Positions 32,879-40,887 of a DNA stretch of 64,000 nt are shown piece by piece. The notes below the pieces were generated by a model. The model was not told the DNA's origin and searched no databases. It was given only the letters and a program-made list of their open reading frames with translations. Position numbers and translations under genes: made by a program. The DNA comes from Demequina salsinemoris. Its GTDB lineage: Bacteria; Actinomycetota; Actinomycetes; Actinomycetales; Demequinaceae. The stretch spans positions 186,001 through 250,000 of the forward strand of contig NZ_BBQZ01000002.1 of NCBI RefSeq assembly GCF_000974805.1, written 5' to 3'. Each line of letters opens with the position of its first letter. Positions within the stretch are counted from its first letter, which is position 1.

Positions 32879-33973
32879 TCAACGGACCCATTCGGGCACC
32901 TCCCCGGACACCTCGAAGCCGTCCCCATCGGGCACGACGTGGCCGTGATCGACAAGCCACCTGCGGGCATCATCGACTGCCGTCCCGCGTCCGCTGACGG
33001 CCTTGCGGATCGCGGTCACGTTGGCCCCTGGATGGGCCTCGATGAACCTCCACACGGCGGCAGCTCGAACAGGGCGAGCGGGCGTCGAGGGAGCGGTGCT
33101 ACCCGAGGTGCTGGGGGCCACGAGACGCGCGTCGAGGCCGTCGTCGTCGGGGGCGAGCCGCAAGTCAGCGACGGCTCGGCCCTCGTCGTGCCAGCCGTCG
33201 TTGTCCTTGACGGGCCAGTACCGGAAGGTTCCGGCGTTAGTGCGGGTCGGTGGCTCGATCACGTCGGCGCGGAGGATGGTGCCCTGGATCGCGGCATCCT
33301 TCCTAAGCGATCCAGCGGAGTCGCGGGCCTTGGCGTCGCCCTTGGGCGTGTGGTCCACCAGGACGACGGTCGCTCCCACATCGAGCAGGGGAGCGACGTA
33401 GCGGGTGTGCCACAGGTCGGCGTCGGGCGCGCTCTCGGTCAGTCGGCCCCCGGCGTACGTGCGGGCCATGCTCGCCCCTCGTGAGTCGATCAGCACGAGC
33501 GCGCCGCTGTAGACCTCGACGGACCGCTCGACCTCAGCCTCGACCCATAGCTCGATGCTGTCCGGCATGTGCCTCATCTGCCGGTAGTCGAACCGGCTGA
33601 GGATCGTGTCGATGTCGAGTCCCAGGAGCGTCAGCCGCTCGTACGCGCGGCGCGGACGATGCTCCACGTCGAGCATGAACACGGGCCAGCCCTCACGGGC
33701 CATGACGGACGCCGCAGAGAACAAGCCCAACCATGACTTGCCCGATCCTCGCGGGCCGATGATCGCGTTGTCCGTGCCCGGCGTCCACAGTGCGGCCCCG
33801 GTCGGTGTGCCCGTCTCCCGGTCCTCGACGGGCACGAGCGACGGACCCGGATCACGCTCACCAGCTGCGATCCGGGCGAGCAGGTCGGTCGGGTCGAACC
33901 TGGGCGGCATCCCGTACGTCGAGCGCGGGGGACCTCCGTCGCTGTCGGGTGCGTAGGTGCGCGGCTCAGTCAT
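32879..33973 (-). CDS. RepA-like AAA ATPase (replication protein)
   Basis: A 364-residue RecA-fold ATPase of the AAA_25/RepA type. Walker A is GPRGSGKS (73-80), Walker B ALVLIDS (158-164), and VVLVDHTPKG (203-212) follows. A winged-helix-like C-terminal domain spans about 310-350. I start at ATG 33973, which has GAGGGGG upstream; the frame can extend to GTG 34012 without a ribosome site. Such proteins are hexameric helicases or origin-loading factors of plasmids and satellites. The adjacent iteron array fits that role. Confidence 0.75.
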   Translation of the reverse strand: MTEPRTYAPDSDGGPPRSTYGMPPRFDPTDLLARIAAGERDPGPSLVPVEDRETGTPTGAALWTPGTDNAIIGPRGSGKSWLGLFSAASVMAREGWPVFMLDVEHRPRRAYERLTLLGLDIDTILSRFDYRQMRHMPDSIELWVEAEVERSVEVYSGALVLIDSRGASMARTYAGGRLTESAPDADLWHTRYVAPLLDVGATVVLVDHTPKGDAKARDSAGSLRKDAAIQGTILRADVIEPPTRTNAGTFRYWPVKDNDGWHDEGRAVADLRLAPDDDGLDARLVAPSTSGSTAPSTPARPVRAAAVWRFIEAHPGANVTAIRKAVSGRGTAVDDARRWLVDHGHVVPDGDGFEVSGEVPEWVR

Positions 33974-34108
33974 CCTCGACCCCCTCGGCGTCGAGGGCCT
34001 GGTCGTTGTCACAGGGATGGGTTACCGTGGTCGCGTCCCACACACCCCGCGTAGTCGTGGACATCTGACGGCGGCCCTTGCACCGGGCCGCCGTCGCCAT
34101 GTTCGGAG

Positions 34109-34342
34109 TCATGCGCCGGGCGTCGTCAGGTTCTCCTCGATGTACGTGAGTATGTCCTCGGAGCGGTACCAGATGCGGCGGTCATCGCGAACGAACCTCG
34201 GGCCTTGCCCTCGGCGGCGCATGACTCGCAGACCTCCCGGTGTACGCCGCAGATAGCTCGCGGCCTCGGCGTCAGTGAGAAGGATTCCGGGGACCAGCGG
34301 ACTTGCGGGTGCCTGGTCCGTGCGGGTCGGGATGGCGGTCAA
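34109..34342 (-). CDS. Excisionase-like helix-turn-helix protein
   Basis: A 77-residue protein with a MerR/Xis-type winged HTH: LLTDAEAASYLRRTPGGLRVMRRRG, then RFVRDDRRIWYRSEDILTYIEEN. Proteins of this size and type next to a tyrosine integrase commonly act as excision directionality factors. It is the first leftward gene and is divergent from the integrase. As no CI-type repressor is visible in the element, it may also control the int/rep promoters (inference). Confidence 0.75.
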   Translation of the reverse strand: MTAIPTRTDQAPASPLVPGILLTDAEAASYLRRTPGGLRVMRRRGQGPRFVRDDRRIWYRSEDILTYIEENLTTPGA

Positions 34343-34471
34343 AGCGGGTGCTCCTCGTGCTAGGTGCGCTCATGTCCGTCTCCTTGGTTCGCATGTTGCC
34401 TTTTCAGTTGGGGCGCGATGGGTTGGTGGTCGGCGGGGCCTCTCGGCGGTCGCTTTGCTGACCATAATCCC

Positions 34472-34573
34472 GTTACTGACTGTTTCGCGAACCGACACGC
34501 CAGCAAAGTAGCTGGTACACATACATTTTGTATGACCTGTAAGGGGAACTATGAAACTTACTACAAAATGTAT
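34472..34573. promoter_or_regulatory. Int/xis divergent control region with two kinds of inverted site
   Basis: GTTACTGACTGTT at 34472-34484 is the exact reverse complement of a 13-mer at 35892-35904 near attR. ATACATTTTGTA at 34521-34532 is repeated in inverted form as TACAAAATGTAT at 34562-34573, which ends 2 bases before the integrase ATG. The first of this pair is also part of the palindrome CATACA-TTT-TGTATG. The whole region (34343-34575) is AT-rich and holds no gene. Confidence 0.55.
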
Positions 34574-34575
34574 TC

Positions 34576-35721
34576 ATGGCATGGATTCGAGACAAGGGCC
34601 GCGCAACCAAGGGACGCCGCTGGCTCGTCGTATGGCGCGAGGACAAGCGCGAACGCTCCCGCGCGTTCACCTACAAGGCAGAGGCCGAACGGTTCGCCCG
34701 CGAGGTCGATAGCGCCCTCGACCGGGGCGAGACTCCCAGCGCGATCAAACGCACCCCCGACACGATGCCCACCGTCGAGGAGTACGCGACCAGGTGGCAA
34801 GCCGCACAGCCCTACGGCCCCAGCGCCACGGCCCAGCGCGCCACCGTCGTACGCCGCCACATCGTCCCCACCTTCGGACCGCTACCCCTGGACGCCCTCA
34901 CACCCACCCATATCCGCGAATGGCTGGCCGTCATGCCCGGCGCGGAGTCGTCCCGACTGCACCGCTTCCGGGTGCTGTCCGCGATGCTCGGAGCCGCCGT
35001 CGATGACGGACTGATCGCGACCAACCCCTGCGCCGCGCGCTCGGTCAAGCCCCCTCGCCCCGTCTCCCGTCCCGTCGAAGTATGGGACGCCGACACCCTC
35101 GCCGCCGTCCGCACGGCCCTGCCTGAGCGATACCGGCTCCTGGTGGACCTCGGCGCGGGCCTAGGGCTTCGCCAGGGCGAGACGTACGGCCTCGGCCTAC
35201 ACGACGTAGACCTCGTGAACGGAATGGTCCAGGTCCGTCGCCAAGTACGCCTCGACGCACACCAGCCCGTCTACGCGCTCCCCAAGGGCGAAAAGACCCG
35301 CGAGGTCCCGCTCCCCGGCAACGTGGCCGACGCAATCCGAGAGCACCTAGAGAAGTTCCCAGCCCAGCCCGTCACGCTCCCGTGGGCCTCACGCGACCAG
35401 ACGCTCGACGGCGAGCCGACGACCGTCGCGCTCCTGCTGACCACGCGGCGTCAGCGTCCCCTCGGACATCGCTACATGGTCACGAGCGCGTGGAAACCCG
35501 CGCTCAAGGCCGCAGGAGTGCCGCAGACGCGCGCGAACGGCTCCCACGTCCTACGCCACACGTTCGCGTCCCAGCTCCTCGGGGGAGGGGTCGGCGTCGC
35601 CGCCGTGTCCAAGTACCTCGGCCACGCCACGAGCGCGATCACGCTGTCCACCTACGCTCACATGCTCCCCAGCGCGGAAGCCGATGCTCGCCAGGTGCTC
35701 GACGCGCTCCTCAAACGCTGA
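34576..35721 (+). CDS. int: Tyrosine site-specific integrase
   Basis: A 381-residue phage-type integrase. An N-terminal arm-binding region (about 1-60) and SAM-like core-binding domain (65-155) precede the catalytic domain. Active-site residues are R199 (LGLRQGE), K240 (PKGEKTREV), H324 and R327 (HVLRHTF), H350 (YLGHAT) and Y360 (STYAHM). No ribosome site precedes the ATG; instead TACAAAATGTAT covers that position, so expression may be tightly held. It catalyses insertion at the alarmone synthetase gene and, with the HTH protein, excision. Confidence 0.93.
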   Translation: MAWIRDKGRATKGRRWLVVWREDKRERSRAFTYKAEAERFAREVDSALDRGETPSAIKRTPDTMPTVEEYATRWQAAQPYGPSATAQRATVVRRHIVPTFGPLPLDALTPTHIREWLAVMPGAESSRLHRFRVLSAMLGAAVDDGLIATNPCAARSVKPPRPVSRPVEVWDADTLAAVRTALPERYRLLVDLGAGLGLRQGETYGLGLHDVDLVNGMVQVRRQVRLDAHQPVYALPKGEKTREVPLPGNVADAIREHLEKFPAQPVTLPWASRDQTLDGEPTTVALLLTTRRQRPLGHRYMVTSAWKPALKAAGVPQTRANGSHVLRHTFASQLLGGGVGVAAVSKYLGHATSAITLSTYAHMLPSAEADARQVLDALLKR

Positions 35722-35851
35722 CGCGCACCTGACGGTCCTCACCGGGGGTCGTGCCGCTCGACAGGGGTGGCGCGGCCCCCTTCGCCGTCTCTGTCGGCTC
35801 CTCGCGGGCGTCCGGTCAGCGCGTCGTCAGCGCCTCGGCCCTGAGTCCTGG

Positions 35852-35877
35852 TCTGGTCAGCACCTAGTCAGCACCAG
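35852..35877. repeat. Right copy of the 26-bp end repeat (probable arm site)
   Basis: Same orientation as the block at 28121-28146, with two mismatches in the middle (CACCTAGTC instead of CACCAGGTC). It lies about 115 bases inside the right junction, between the integrase gene and attR. Likely an integrase arm-binding site. Confidence 0.6.
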
Positions 35878-35888
35878 ATGTCCCAGGG

Positions 35889-35905
35889 AGTAACAGTCAG
35901 TAACA
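35889..35905. promoter_or_regulatory. AGTAACA tandem near attR (possible Xis/Int site)
   Basis: AGTAACA occurs at 35889-35895 and 35899-35905, 10 bases apart. Inside it, AACAGTCAGTAAC (35892-35904) matches, in reverse, a site in the int/xis control region. Same-helix-face spacing suggests cooperative protein binding. Confidence 0.45.
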
Positions 35906-36556
35906 ACATTCACCGAAATTAGCCCTGGTAATCGCCAGTCTGGTCGGGTGAAAGCGCGGCAACCAGGAGCGATGGGGACACCGCGAATATTCGTAGTAGA
36001 TCTTGTGCTCGAGGCTCGCCCAGAAGTCCATCGCGATCGTGCGGAACTGGACCTCGACGGGAACGTGCACCGTGGTCGAGGACAGGAAGACCGGCACCTC
36101 GACGATCGCGTGCAGGCTCTGGTAGCCGTTCGGCTTCGGCTCCGCGATGTAGTCCTTGACCGCGCGGACCGTCACGTCGTCCTGCTGGGTGAGCAGATCG
36201 AACAGACGGTAGACGTCGGACACGAAGGCGCAGGTCACCCGGATCCCCGCGATGTCGGTGATGTTGTCGCGGATCGCCTCGAGGTCGTGCGCGACGCCCT
36301 TGCGGTCGATCTTCTCCACGAGGCTCTCAGGCGACTTCACGCGGCTCGTCACATGCTCGATCGGGTTGTAGTCGTGCAGCTCCAGGAACTCATCGCGCAG
36401 GATCGACAGCTTCGTCTCGATCTCCCGCATGCCGAACTCGTACTGAAGGAGGAACCGCTGCATCTCGCGTCGCCAGGCCTTCACCTGCTCCGGCCCGCCG
36501 ATCGGTCCGGCCGAGTACTCCACGAGCGCGAGAGCGTCGGGCGTGTTCAGCGTCAT
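35897..36556 (-). pseudogene. Small alarmone synthetase (RelA/SpoT domain), C-terminus replaced by element DNA
   Basis: Starts at ATG 36556 with GAAGGA upstream. The first 188 residues are native and keep the synthetase motifs: SRVKSPESLVEKI (71-83), DIAGIRV (101-107), NGYQSLHA (143-150) and VEVQFRTIAMDFWASLEH (167-184). After IYY the frame enters the element and adds 31 foreign residues before stopping at 35897. The original tail is at 27939-28071. Such enzymes make (p)ppGpp from GTP/GDP and ATP. No hydrolase domain is present. The chimera may still be active, so it is not necessarily dead. Confidence 0.85.
35993..35999. other. Right attachment junction (attR core GTAGTAG)
   Basis: Second copy of the 7-base core. 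To its right the alarmone synthetase coding sequence begins (minus strand HKIYY); to its left is element DNA ending in ACCGCGAATATTC. It pairs with 28065-28071. Confidence 0.75.
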
Positions 36557-36771
36557 GGTGTCCTTCGTTGGGCGGCGTGGGCCGGTGGGCCCTCTGCATG
36601 GATGACGTGCGGCGTCGTCCGGGGGTTCCAGACACGCCGACGACGCGGCGGCCGGGTCGCGCCTGCCCTCCTCCCATCGTCCATGGCTAGGGTGGAGTGA
36701 GAGGAAGGGCGCTCCAGCGTACCCGCGCGAGACGCCCGCCCGGAAAGCAGCATCGTCCGCGAGGAGCACCC

Positions 36772-37569
36772 ATGACCGCCGCACGTCCCATCCGCATCGC
36801 CGTCCAGATCAAGCCCCAGCACGTGCCCTACGAGCGCATCCGAGACATCGCGACGCAGCTCGAGGACATGGGCGTCGACATCCTGTTCAACTGGGATCAC
36901 TTCTTCCCCCTCAGCGGGGACAGGGGCGGGCTGCACTTCGAGTCATGGACGATGCTCGCGGCGCTGGCAGAGCAGACCACGCGGGTCGAGATCGGCGCGC
37001 TCGTGAACTGCAACAGCTATCGCAACCCCGACCTCCAGGCCGACATGGCCCGCACCATCGACCACATCAGCGCCAAGGGTGGCGTGGGGCGCTTCATCTT
37101 CGGCACGGGCTCGGGCTGGTTCCAGCACGACTACGACGAGTACGGCTACGAGTTCGGCACGGTCGGCTCGCGCCTCGACGACCTGGGGGAGGCGCTGCCG
37201 CGCATCGAGGCGCGGTGGGAGAGGCTCAACCCCGCGCCCACCCGCAAGATCCCCGTCCTCATCGGCGGCGCGGGGGAGAAGAAGACTCTCAGGCTGGTCG
37301 CGAAGCACGCCGACATCTGGCACAGCTTCGCCGACGCGCCCACGCTCGAGCGCAAGCTCGGCATCCTCGCGCAGCACGGCGAGGCCGTCGGACGCGACGT
37401 GTCCGAGATCGAGATCTCGACCGAGATCCACAACCGGACGCTCGCGGAGGTCGAGGAGCAGGTGGACCTCGGGGCGTCCCTGTTCACGATCGGGCTCGAT
37501 GCGCCCGACCCCGACCTCGCGGCCGTCGCCGAGTGGCTGTCGTGGAGGGACGGCCAGAACGCCGGCTGA
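36772..37569 (+). CDS. LLM class F420-dependent oxidoreductase
   Basis: A 265-residue luciferase-like TIM-barrel flavin/F420 oxidoreductase. Typical segments are the IRIAVQIKPQHVPYERI start, LFNWDHFFPLSG, RVEIGALVNCNSYRNPDLQADMARTIDHIS (split by reading) and FGTGSGWFQHDYDEYG. Length is at the short end of the family. GAGGAG precedes the ATG at 36772. It is divergent from the split alarmone synthetase gene with a 215-base shared promoter. The substrate is unknown. Confidence 0.88.
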   Translation: MTAARPIRIAVQIKPQHVPYERIRDIATQLEDMGVDILFNWDHFFPLSGDRGGLHFESWTMLAALAEQTTRVEIGALVNCNSYRNPDLQADMARTIDHISAKGGVGRFIFGTGSGWFQHDYDEYGYEFGTVGSRLDDLGEALPRIEARWERLNPAPTRKIPVLIGGAGEKKTLRLVAKHADIWHSFADAPTLERKLGILAQHGEAVGRDVSEIEISTEIHNRTLAEVEEQVDLGASLFTIGLDAPDPDLAAVAEWLSWRDGQNAG

Positions 37570-37574
37570 CCCCG

Positions 37575-38051
37575 TCACACCGTCCGGGGAACCTTCCCGG
37601 TGAGCTTCATGAAGGTGCACATCATGCGGTGCCCGCCGTCGGCGGTCCTGCCGAACATGAGCGGGCAGCCACCCGCGATCGCGGTCATGCCGTGCTCACG
37701 GCAGTACGTCGCGGCCTCATCGTCCACGCTCCCCGGTCCGAACGAGCGGTGCATCCACACGTCCTTGATGCCGAGCGTCTCGGCCTCCTTGACGGTCGCC
37801 AGCGCACGGTCGGCGCGGGTGCCGATGACGACGGCCTCCACGCCACCCGGCACCGCCGCGAGCGACGGATACGCGGGATCGCCCTCGACCTGGTCGGCGC
37901 TCGGATTGATGGCGAAGGTCTCGTAGCCGCGCTCCTTGAGGCGCCGGTAGACCAGGTTCGCGCCGTGATCCTCGCCGTGTCGCGACACCCCTGTGACCGC
38001 GATGCGCTGGTGGGACAGGAACTCCTCGGCGGCCTCGGCGATGCTAGTCAT
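37575..38051 (-). CDS. CoA-binding domain protein
   Basis: A 158-residue Rossmann-fold protein of the CoA_binding_2 family (YccU-like). The N-terminal motif IAVTGVSRHGEDHGANLVYRRLKERG and the C-terminal MHRSFGPGSVDDEAATYCREHG with GGCPLMF are characteristic. The role is unknown; relatives bind CoA without catalysis. It is convergent with the LLM oxidoreductase, 5 bases between stops. Confidence 0.85.
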   Translation of the reverse strand: MTSIAEAAEEFLSHQRIAVTGVSRHGEDHGANLVYRRLKERGYETFAINPSADQVEGDPAYPSLAAVPGGVEAVVIGTRADRALATVKEAETLGIKDVWMHRSFGPGSVDDEAATYCREHGMTAIAGGCPLMFGRTADGGHRMMCTFMKLTGKVPRTV

Positions 38052-38214
38052 CTCATGCTCCTTCGCTCAGGCGGCAGGCCCGAGATCCATGGTGCGCCCG
38101 CCCAGCGGGCGTCGCAACGGGACCGCGCTGCGGGGCGACGACGCGGGCGGCGCACCTTCTGGCACCGAACGTCGCCTCCCCGACATCCGGGGCGCCCGGC
38201 GGTACTCTCGCCCC

Positions 38215-39549
38215 GTGAGCAACACTGGCGGAGACGACCGGCGCGACGGGTCGAACGGTGCGCCCGGCGCGCGTCGACCACCGTCGATCCAGCCCAAGGG
38301 AGGCGTGCCACGGGCCTCCTCGCGGTCCGGCGCGGGGCAGTCCTCGTCCCAGCCCAAGCCGGTGCGACGCTCCACCAGGCCCGCACCGCAGCAGCCCGCC
38401 GCGCCCGTCGACCCGCCGACCAAGGTGATGAAGCCGACCCCGGCATCGTCCTCGTCGAGGGTCGCGCCTCCGTCCATCCAGCCAGGCAGCCGGAAGCCCG
38501 CGACGCCCGGCACGGCCGAGCAGCGGGCACGGGCCGCCGAGGCCTACCGAGGCTCGGAGCCGGGTTCGACGCCGCCTGGCACGCTCCAGAGCCCTGCCCG
38601 GACCTCGAGCAAGAGGCGCAAGAAGCGCCGCCCCGTGCGCACGATTCTCACGGCCGCGCTGCTCGTCCTCGTGATCGGGCTGGGTGTGACCTGGGTATGG
38701 GTCGAGTCGAGGCTCAACCATGTGGACGCCCTGAGCGGCGCGGCCGACACCCCGGGCGAGACGTACCTCATCGTCGGCTCCGACTCGCGCGACGGCTGGA
38801 AGGATGACGGCACCGAGGGGGCGCGGACCGACACGATCATGGTGCTCCACAAGCCCGAGGACGGCCCTGTGGCGCTCATCAGCATCCCGCGCGACTCCTA
38901 CGTGGAGATCCCCGGCAACGGCTCGGGCAAGATCAACGCGGCCTACGCGTGGGGCGGGGCACCGCTGCTCGTGGAGACCGTCGAGCAGCTCACCGGACTC
39001 ACGATCGACCATTACATCGAGGTCGGGTTCTCCGGCGTCGTCGGCATCGTCAACGCGATCGGCGGCGTCGAGCTGTGCCTCGACTACGACGTCGACGACG
39101 TGAAGAGCCACCTCGAGTGGAAGGCCGGCTGCCACAAGGTGCATGGCAAGAAGGCGCTCGCCTTCGCCCGCATGCGCTACAGCGACCCGCTCGGAGACAT
39201 CGGCCGCACCCAGCGTCAGCAGCAGGTGATCGCGGCCGTCGCCGACGGCATCCTGTCGCCCGCCACGTTCCTCAACCCCTTCCGGGCGTACAAGATCGCG
39301 GACGCAGGGCTTGACGCGTTCGCCGTGGACGAGGACACCCACACGCTCGACCTCGTGCAGGCCGCCCTCGTGTTCAACAGCGCGCGCGGCAGCGGAGCGG
39401 TCACCGGCACCCCGCCGATCGCGAGCATGAACTACCGCGTTGGCGGCCAGTCGACCGTCCTGCTCGACCCCGACACGATCGACTCCTTCTGGGACAAGAT
39501 CGCGAACGGCGAGTTCGAGGCCGGCAGCGAGGTCGGCGGCGTCGAGTAG
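38215..39549 (+). CDS. LCP family protein (LytR-CpsA-Psr cell wall ligase)
   Basis: A 444-residue protein. Residues 1-135 are a Pro/Ser/Arg-rich cytoplasmic tail with PPSIQP twice. A membrane helix follows at about 142-163. The extracellular LCP domain then contains SDSRDGWKDDGTEGARTDTIMVLH, ISIPRDSYVEIPGNG with the polyprenyl-phosphate-binding Arg/Asp set, and RMRYSDPLGDIGRTQRQQ. It transfers polymers such as arabinogalactan-like or teichoic glycans from lipid carriers to peptidoglycan. The GTG start has a TACTCT box 7 bases upstream and no ribosome site, so it is probably leaderless. Confidence 0.9.
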   Translation: MSNTGGDDRRDGSNGAPGARRPPSIQPKGGVPRASSRSGAGQSSSQPKPVRRSTRPAPQQPAAPVDPPTKVMKPTPASSSSRVAPPSIQPGSRKPATPGTAEQRARAAEAYRGSEPGSTPPGTLQSPARTSSKRRKKRRPVRTILTAALLVLVIGLGVTWVWVESRLNHVDALSGAADTPGETYLIVGSDSRDGWKDDGTEGARTDTIMVLHKPEDGPVALISIPRDSYVEIPGNGSGKINAAYAWGGAPLLVETVEQLTGLTIDHYIEVGFSGVVGIVNAIGGVELCLDYDVDDVKSHLEWKAGCHKVHGKKALAFARMRYSDPLGDIGRTQRQQQVIAAVADGILSPATFLNPFRAYKIADAGLDAFAVDEDTHTLDLVQAALVFNSARGSGAVTGTPPIASMNYRVGGQSTVLLDPDTIDSFWDKIANGEFEAGSEVGGVE

Positions 39550-39639
39550 GTCCTCGTGGGTGGCCGCCGGTCGGTACGATCGTCGGGTCCACTTCGACAC
39601 GTGGCCAGCGAGCCTGATCCGAGAGGACCCTCCACGACG

Positions 39640-40887
39640 ATGACAGCCGACGCTTCGCGCGGATGGCGCGCGAGCCCCGTCTACCTCGTGGTCTCCGTCC
39701 TGCTGATCGCGTCCACGCTCAGGGCCCCCATCACCTCGGTGGGCCCCGTGATCGATCGGATCGGCGAGTCCACGGGGCTCGGCACGTCCGCGCTCGGCCT
39801 GCTCGGGACTCTGCCGCTCATCGCGTTCGCGGTCGTCTCCCCGTTCGTGAGCCGCATGGCGCGCAGGTGGGGCGCGGCGCGGGTCGTGCTCGTGGCCCTC
39901 GTGACGCTCGTCGCGGCGACGCTGCTGCGCTCGTCTCCTCTCGGCGTGGGCGCGCTGTGGGTCGGCACGCTCGCGATCGGCGCCGCGATCGCGGTGGGCA
40001 ATGTGCTCGTGCCCGCGCTCGTCAAGCGGGACTTCCCTCGCGAGATCCCGCTCATGACGGGCGCGTACACGACCGTCCTGGGTGGCTTCGCCGCGATCGC
40101 GTCGGGGCTCGCCGTGCCGATCACGGTCGCCTATGGATGGCGCGTCGGGATCGGCTGCTGGGCGCTGTTCGGTCTGCTTGCGATCGCCGCGTGGGCGCCG
40201 CGTGTCGGACGCGAGGACGCGGGGCGACAGGACGTCACGGCTGCTGAGCCGAACGAACCGCGCTCGGGAGCGTCAGCCGTGCCGTCACGGCTGTGGACGT
40301 CACGCGACGCGTGGTGGGTCACCGCGTTCATGGGGTGCCAGTCGCTGACGTTCTACGTGCTGGTCACGTGGCTGCCGTCTATCGACGTCTCGTACGGCGC
40401 GAGCTCCGTCACGGCGGGATGGCACCAGTTCGGCTTCCAGCTCGTCGGCGTCGTCGCAGGCTTCGGCATCACCGCGTTCATGCGAGGCCGCGCGGACCAG
40501 CGGCTCGTCGCCGCCACGGCGAGCCTCGGTCTCGCGGTGGGCATGCTGGGCCTGGTGCTCGCGCCGTCCTTCGCGCTCGCGTGGATCCTGCTCGCGGGCG
40601 CGAGCGGCGGTGCCGCCTTCGTGATCTCGCTGACGCTCGTCGCGCAACGTGCGCGCACGGCCTACACCGCGGCGCGGCTGTCCGGGATGGCGCAGGGCGT
40701 CGGCTACACGGTCGCGGCCGTGGGCCCGCTGCTCGCGGGCATCGTGTTCGATCGCGCGGGCACCTGGATGCCGGTCGTGGTCGGCGTCGCCGCGGTCGCC
40801 GGCGTGCAGCTGGTCGTCGGGCTGTTCGCGGGGCGCGATCGGTACGTCGACGAGCCCACCGCTGAGGCGCCCGCAGTCGTCGCCTAG
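39640..40887 (+). CDS. MFS transporter, CynX/NimT type
   Basis: A 415-residue transporter with about 12 hydrophobic helices and the short motif RMARRWGAARVV after helix 2. TLRAPITSVGPVIDRI in helix 1 is characteristic of the CynX/NimT (cyanate, 2-nitroimidazole) branch. The start at 39640 follows GAGAGGA. Its last codon overlaps the convergent beta-galactosidase gene: the four bases CTAG give a TAG stop on both strands. The substrate is unknown. Confidence 0.88.
   Translation: MTADASRGWRASPVYLVVSVLLIASTLRAPITSVGPVIDRIGESTGLGTSALGLLGTLPLIAFAVVSPFVSRMARRWGAARVVLVALVTLVAATLLRSSPLGVGALWVGTLAIGAAIAVGNVLVPALVKRDFPREIPLMTGAYTTVLGGFAAIASGLAVPITVAYGWRVGIGCWALFGLLAIAAWAPRVGREDAGRQDVTAAEPNEPRSGASAVPSRLWTSRDAWWVTAFMGCQSLTFYVLVTWLPSIDVSYGASSVTAGWHQFGFQLVGVVAGFGITAFMRGRADQRLVAATASLGLAVGMLGLVLAPSFALAWILLAGASGGAAFVISLTLVAQRARTAYTAARLSGMAQGVGYTVAAVGPLLAGIVFDRAGTWMPVVVGVAAVAGVQLVVGLFAGRDRYVDEPTAEAPAVVA

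Larger units (their letters stand above)
28065..35999. mobile_element. Integrated phage-satellite-like element (about 7.9 kb) inside an alarmone synthetase gene
   Basis: Bounded by the 7-bp repeat GTAGTAG (28065-28071 and 35993-35999) at the two break points of one RelA/SpoT-domain gene. Contents, right to left: tyrosine integrase (rightward), then leftward an excisionase-like HTH, RepA-like ATPase, iteron array, three tiny genes, a probable small terminase, a membrane protein, two cysteine-containing proteins and an IS481-type IS. No capsid, tail, conjugation or large terminase gene is present. This matches phage-inducible chromosomal islands in order and size, but the class is inferred from layout. 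A non-conjugative plasmid-like integrative element is the alternative. Confidence 0.75.

Noticed and set aside
32738-33484. 248-codon plus-strand frame over the iterons and RepA-like gene
   Set aside because: It runs antisense to a protein with clear Walker motifs and begins inside the iteron array.
34551-34578. ATG at 34551 as the integrase start
   Set aside because: It has the better ribosome site but is out of frame with the integrase domain; at most a leader peptide.
28536-36000. The region as a conjugative element or full prophage
   Set aside because: No relaxase, FtsK/TraB-type translocase, capsid, portal, tail or lysis gene was found.
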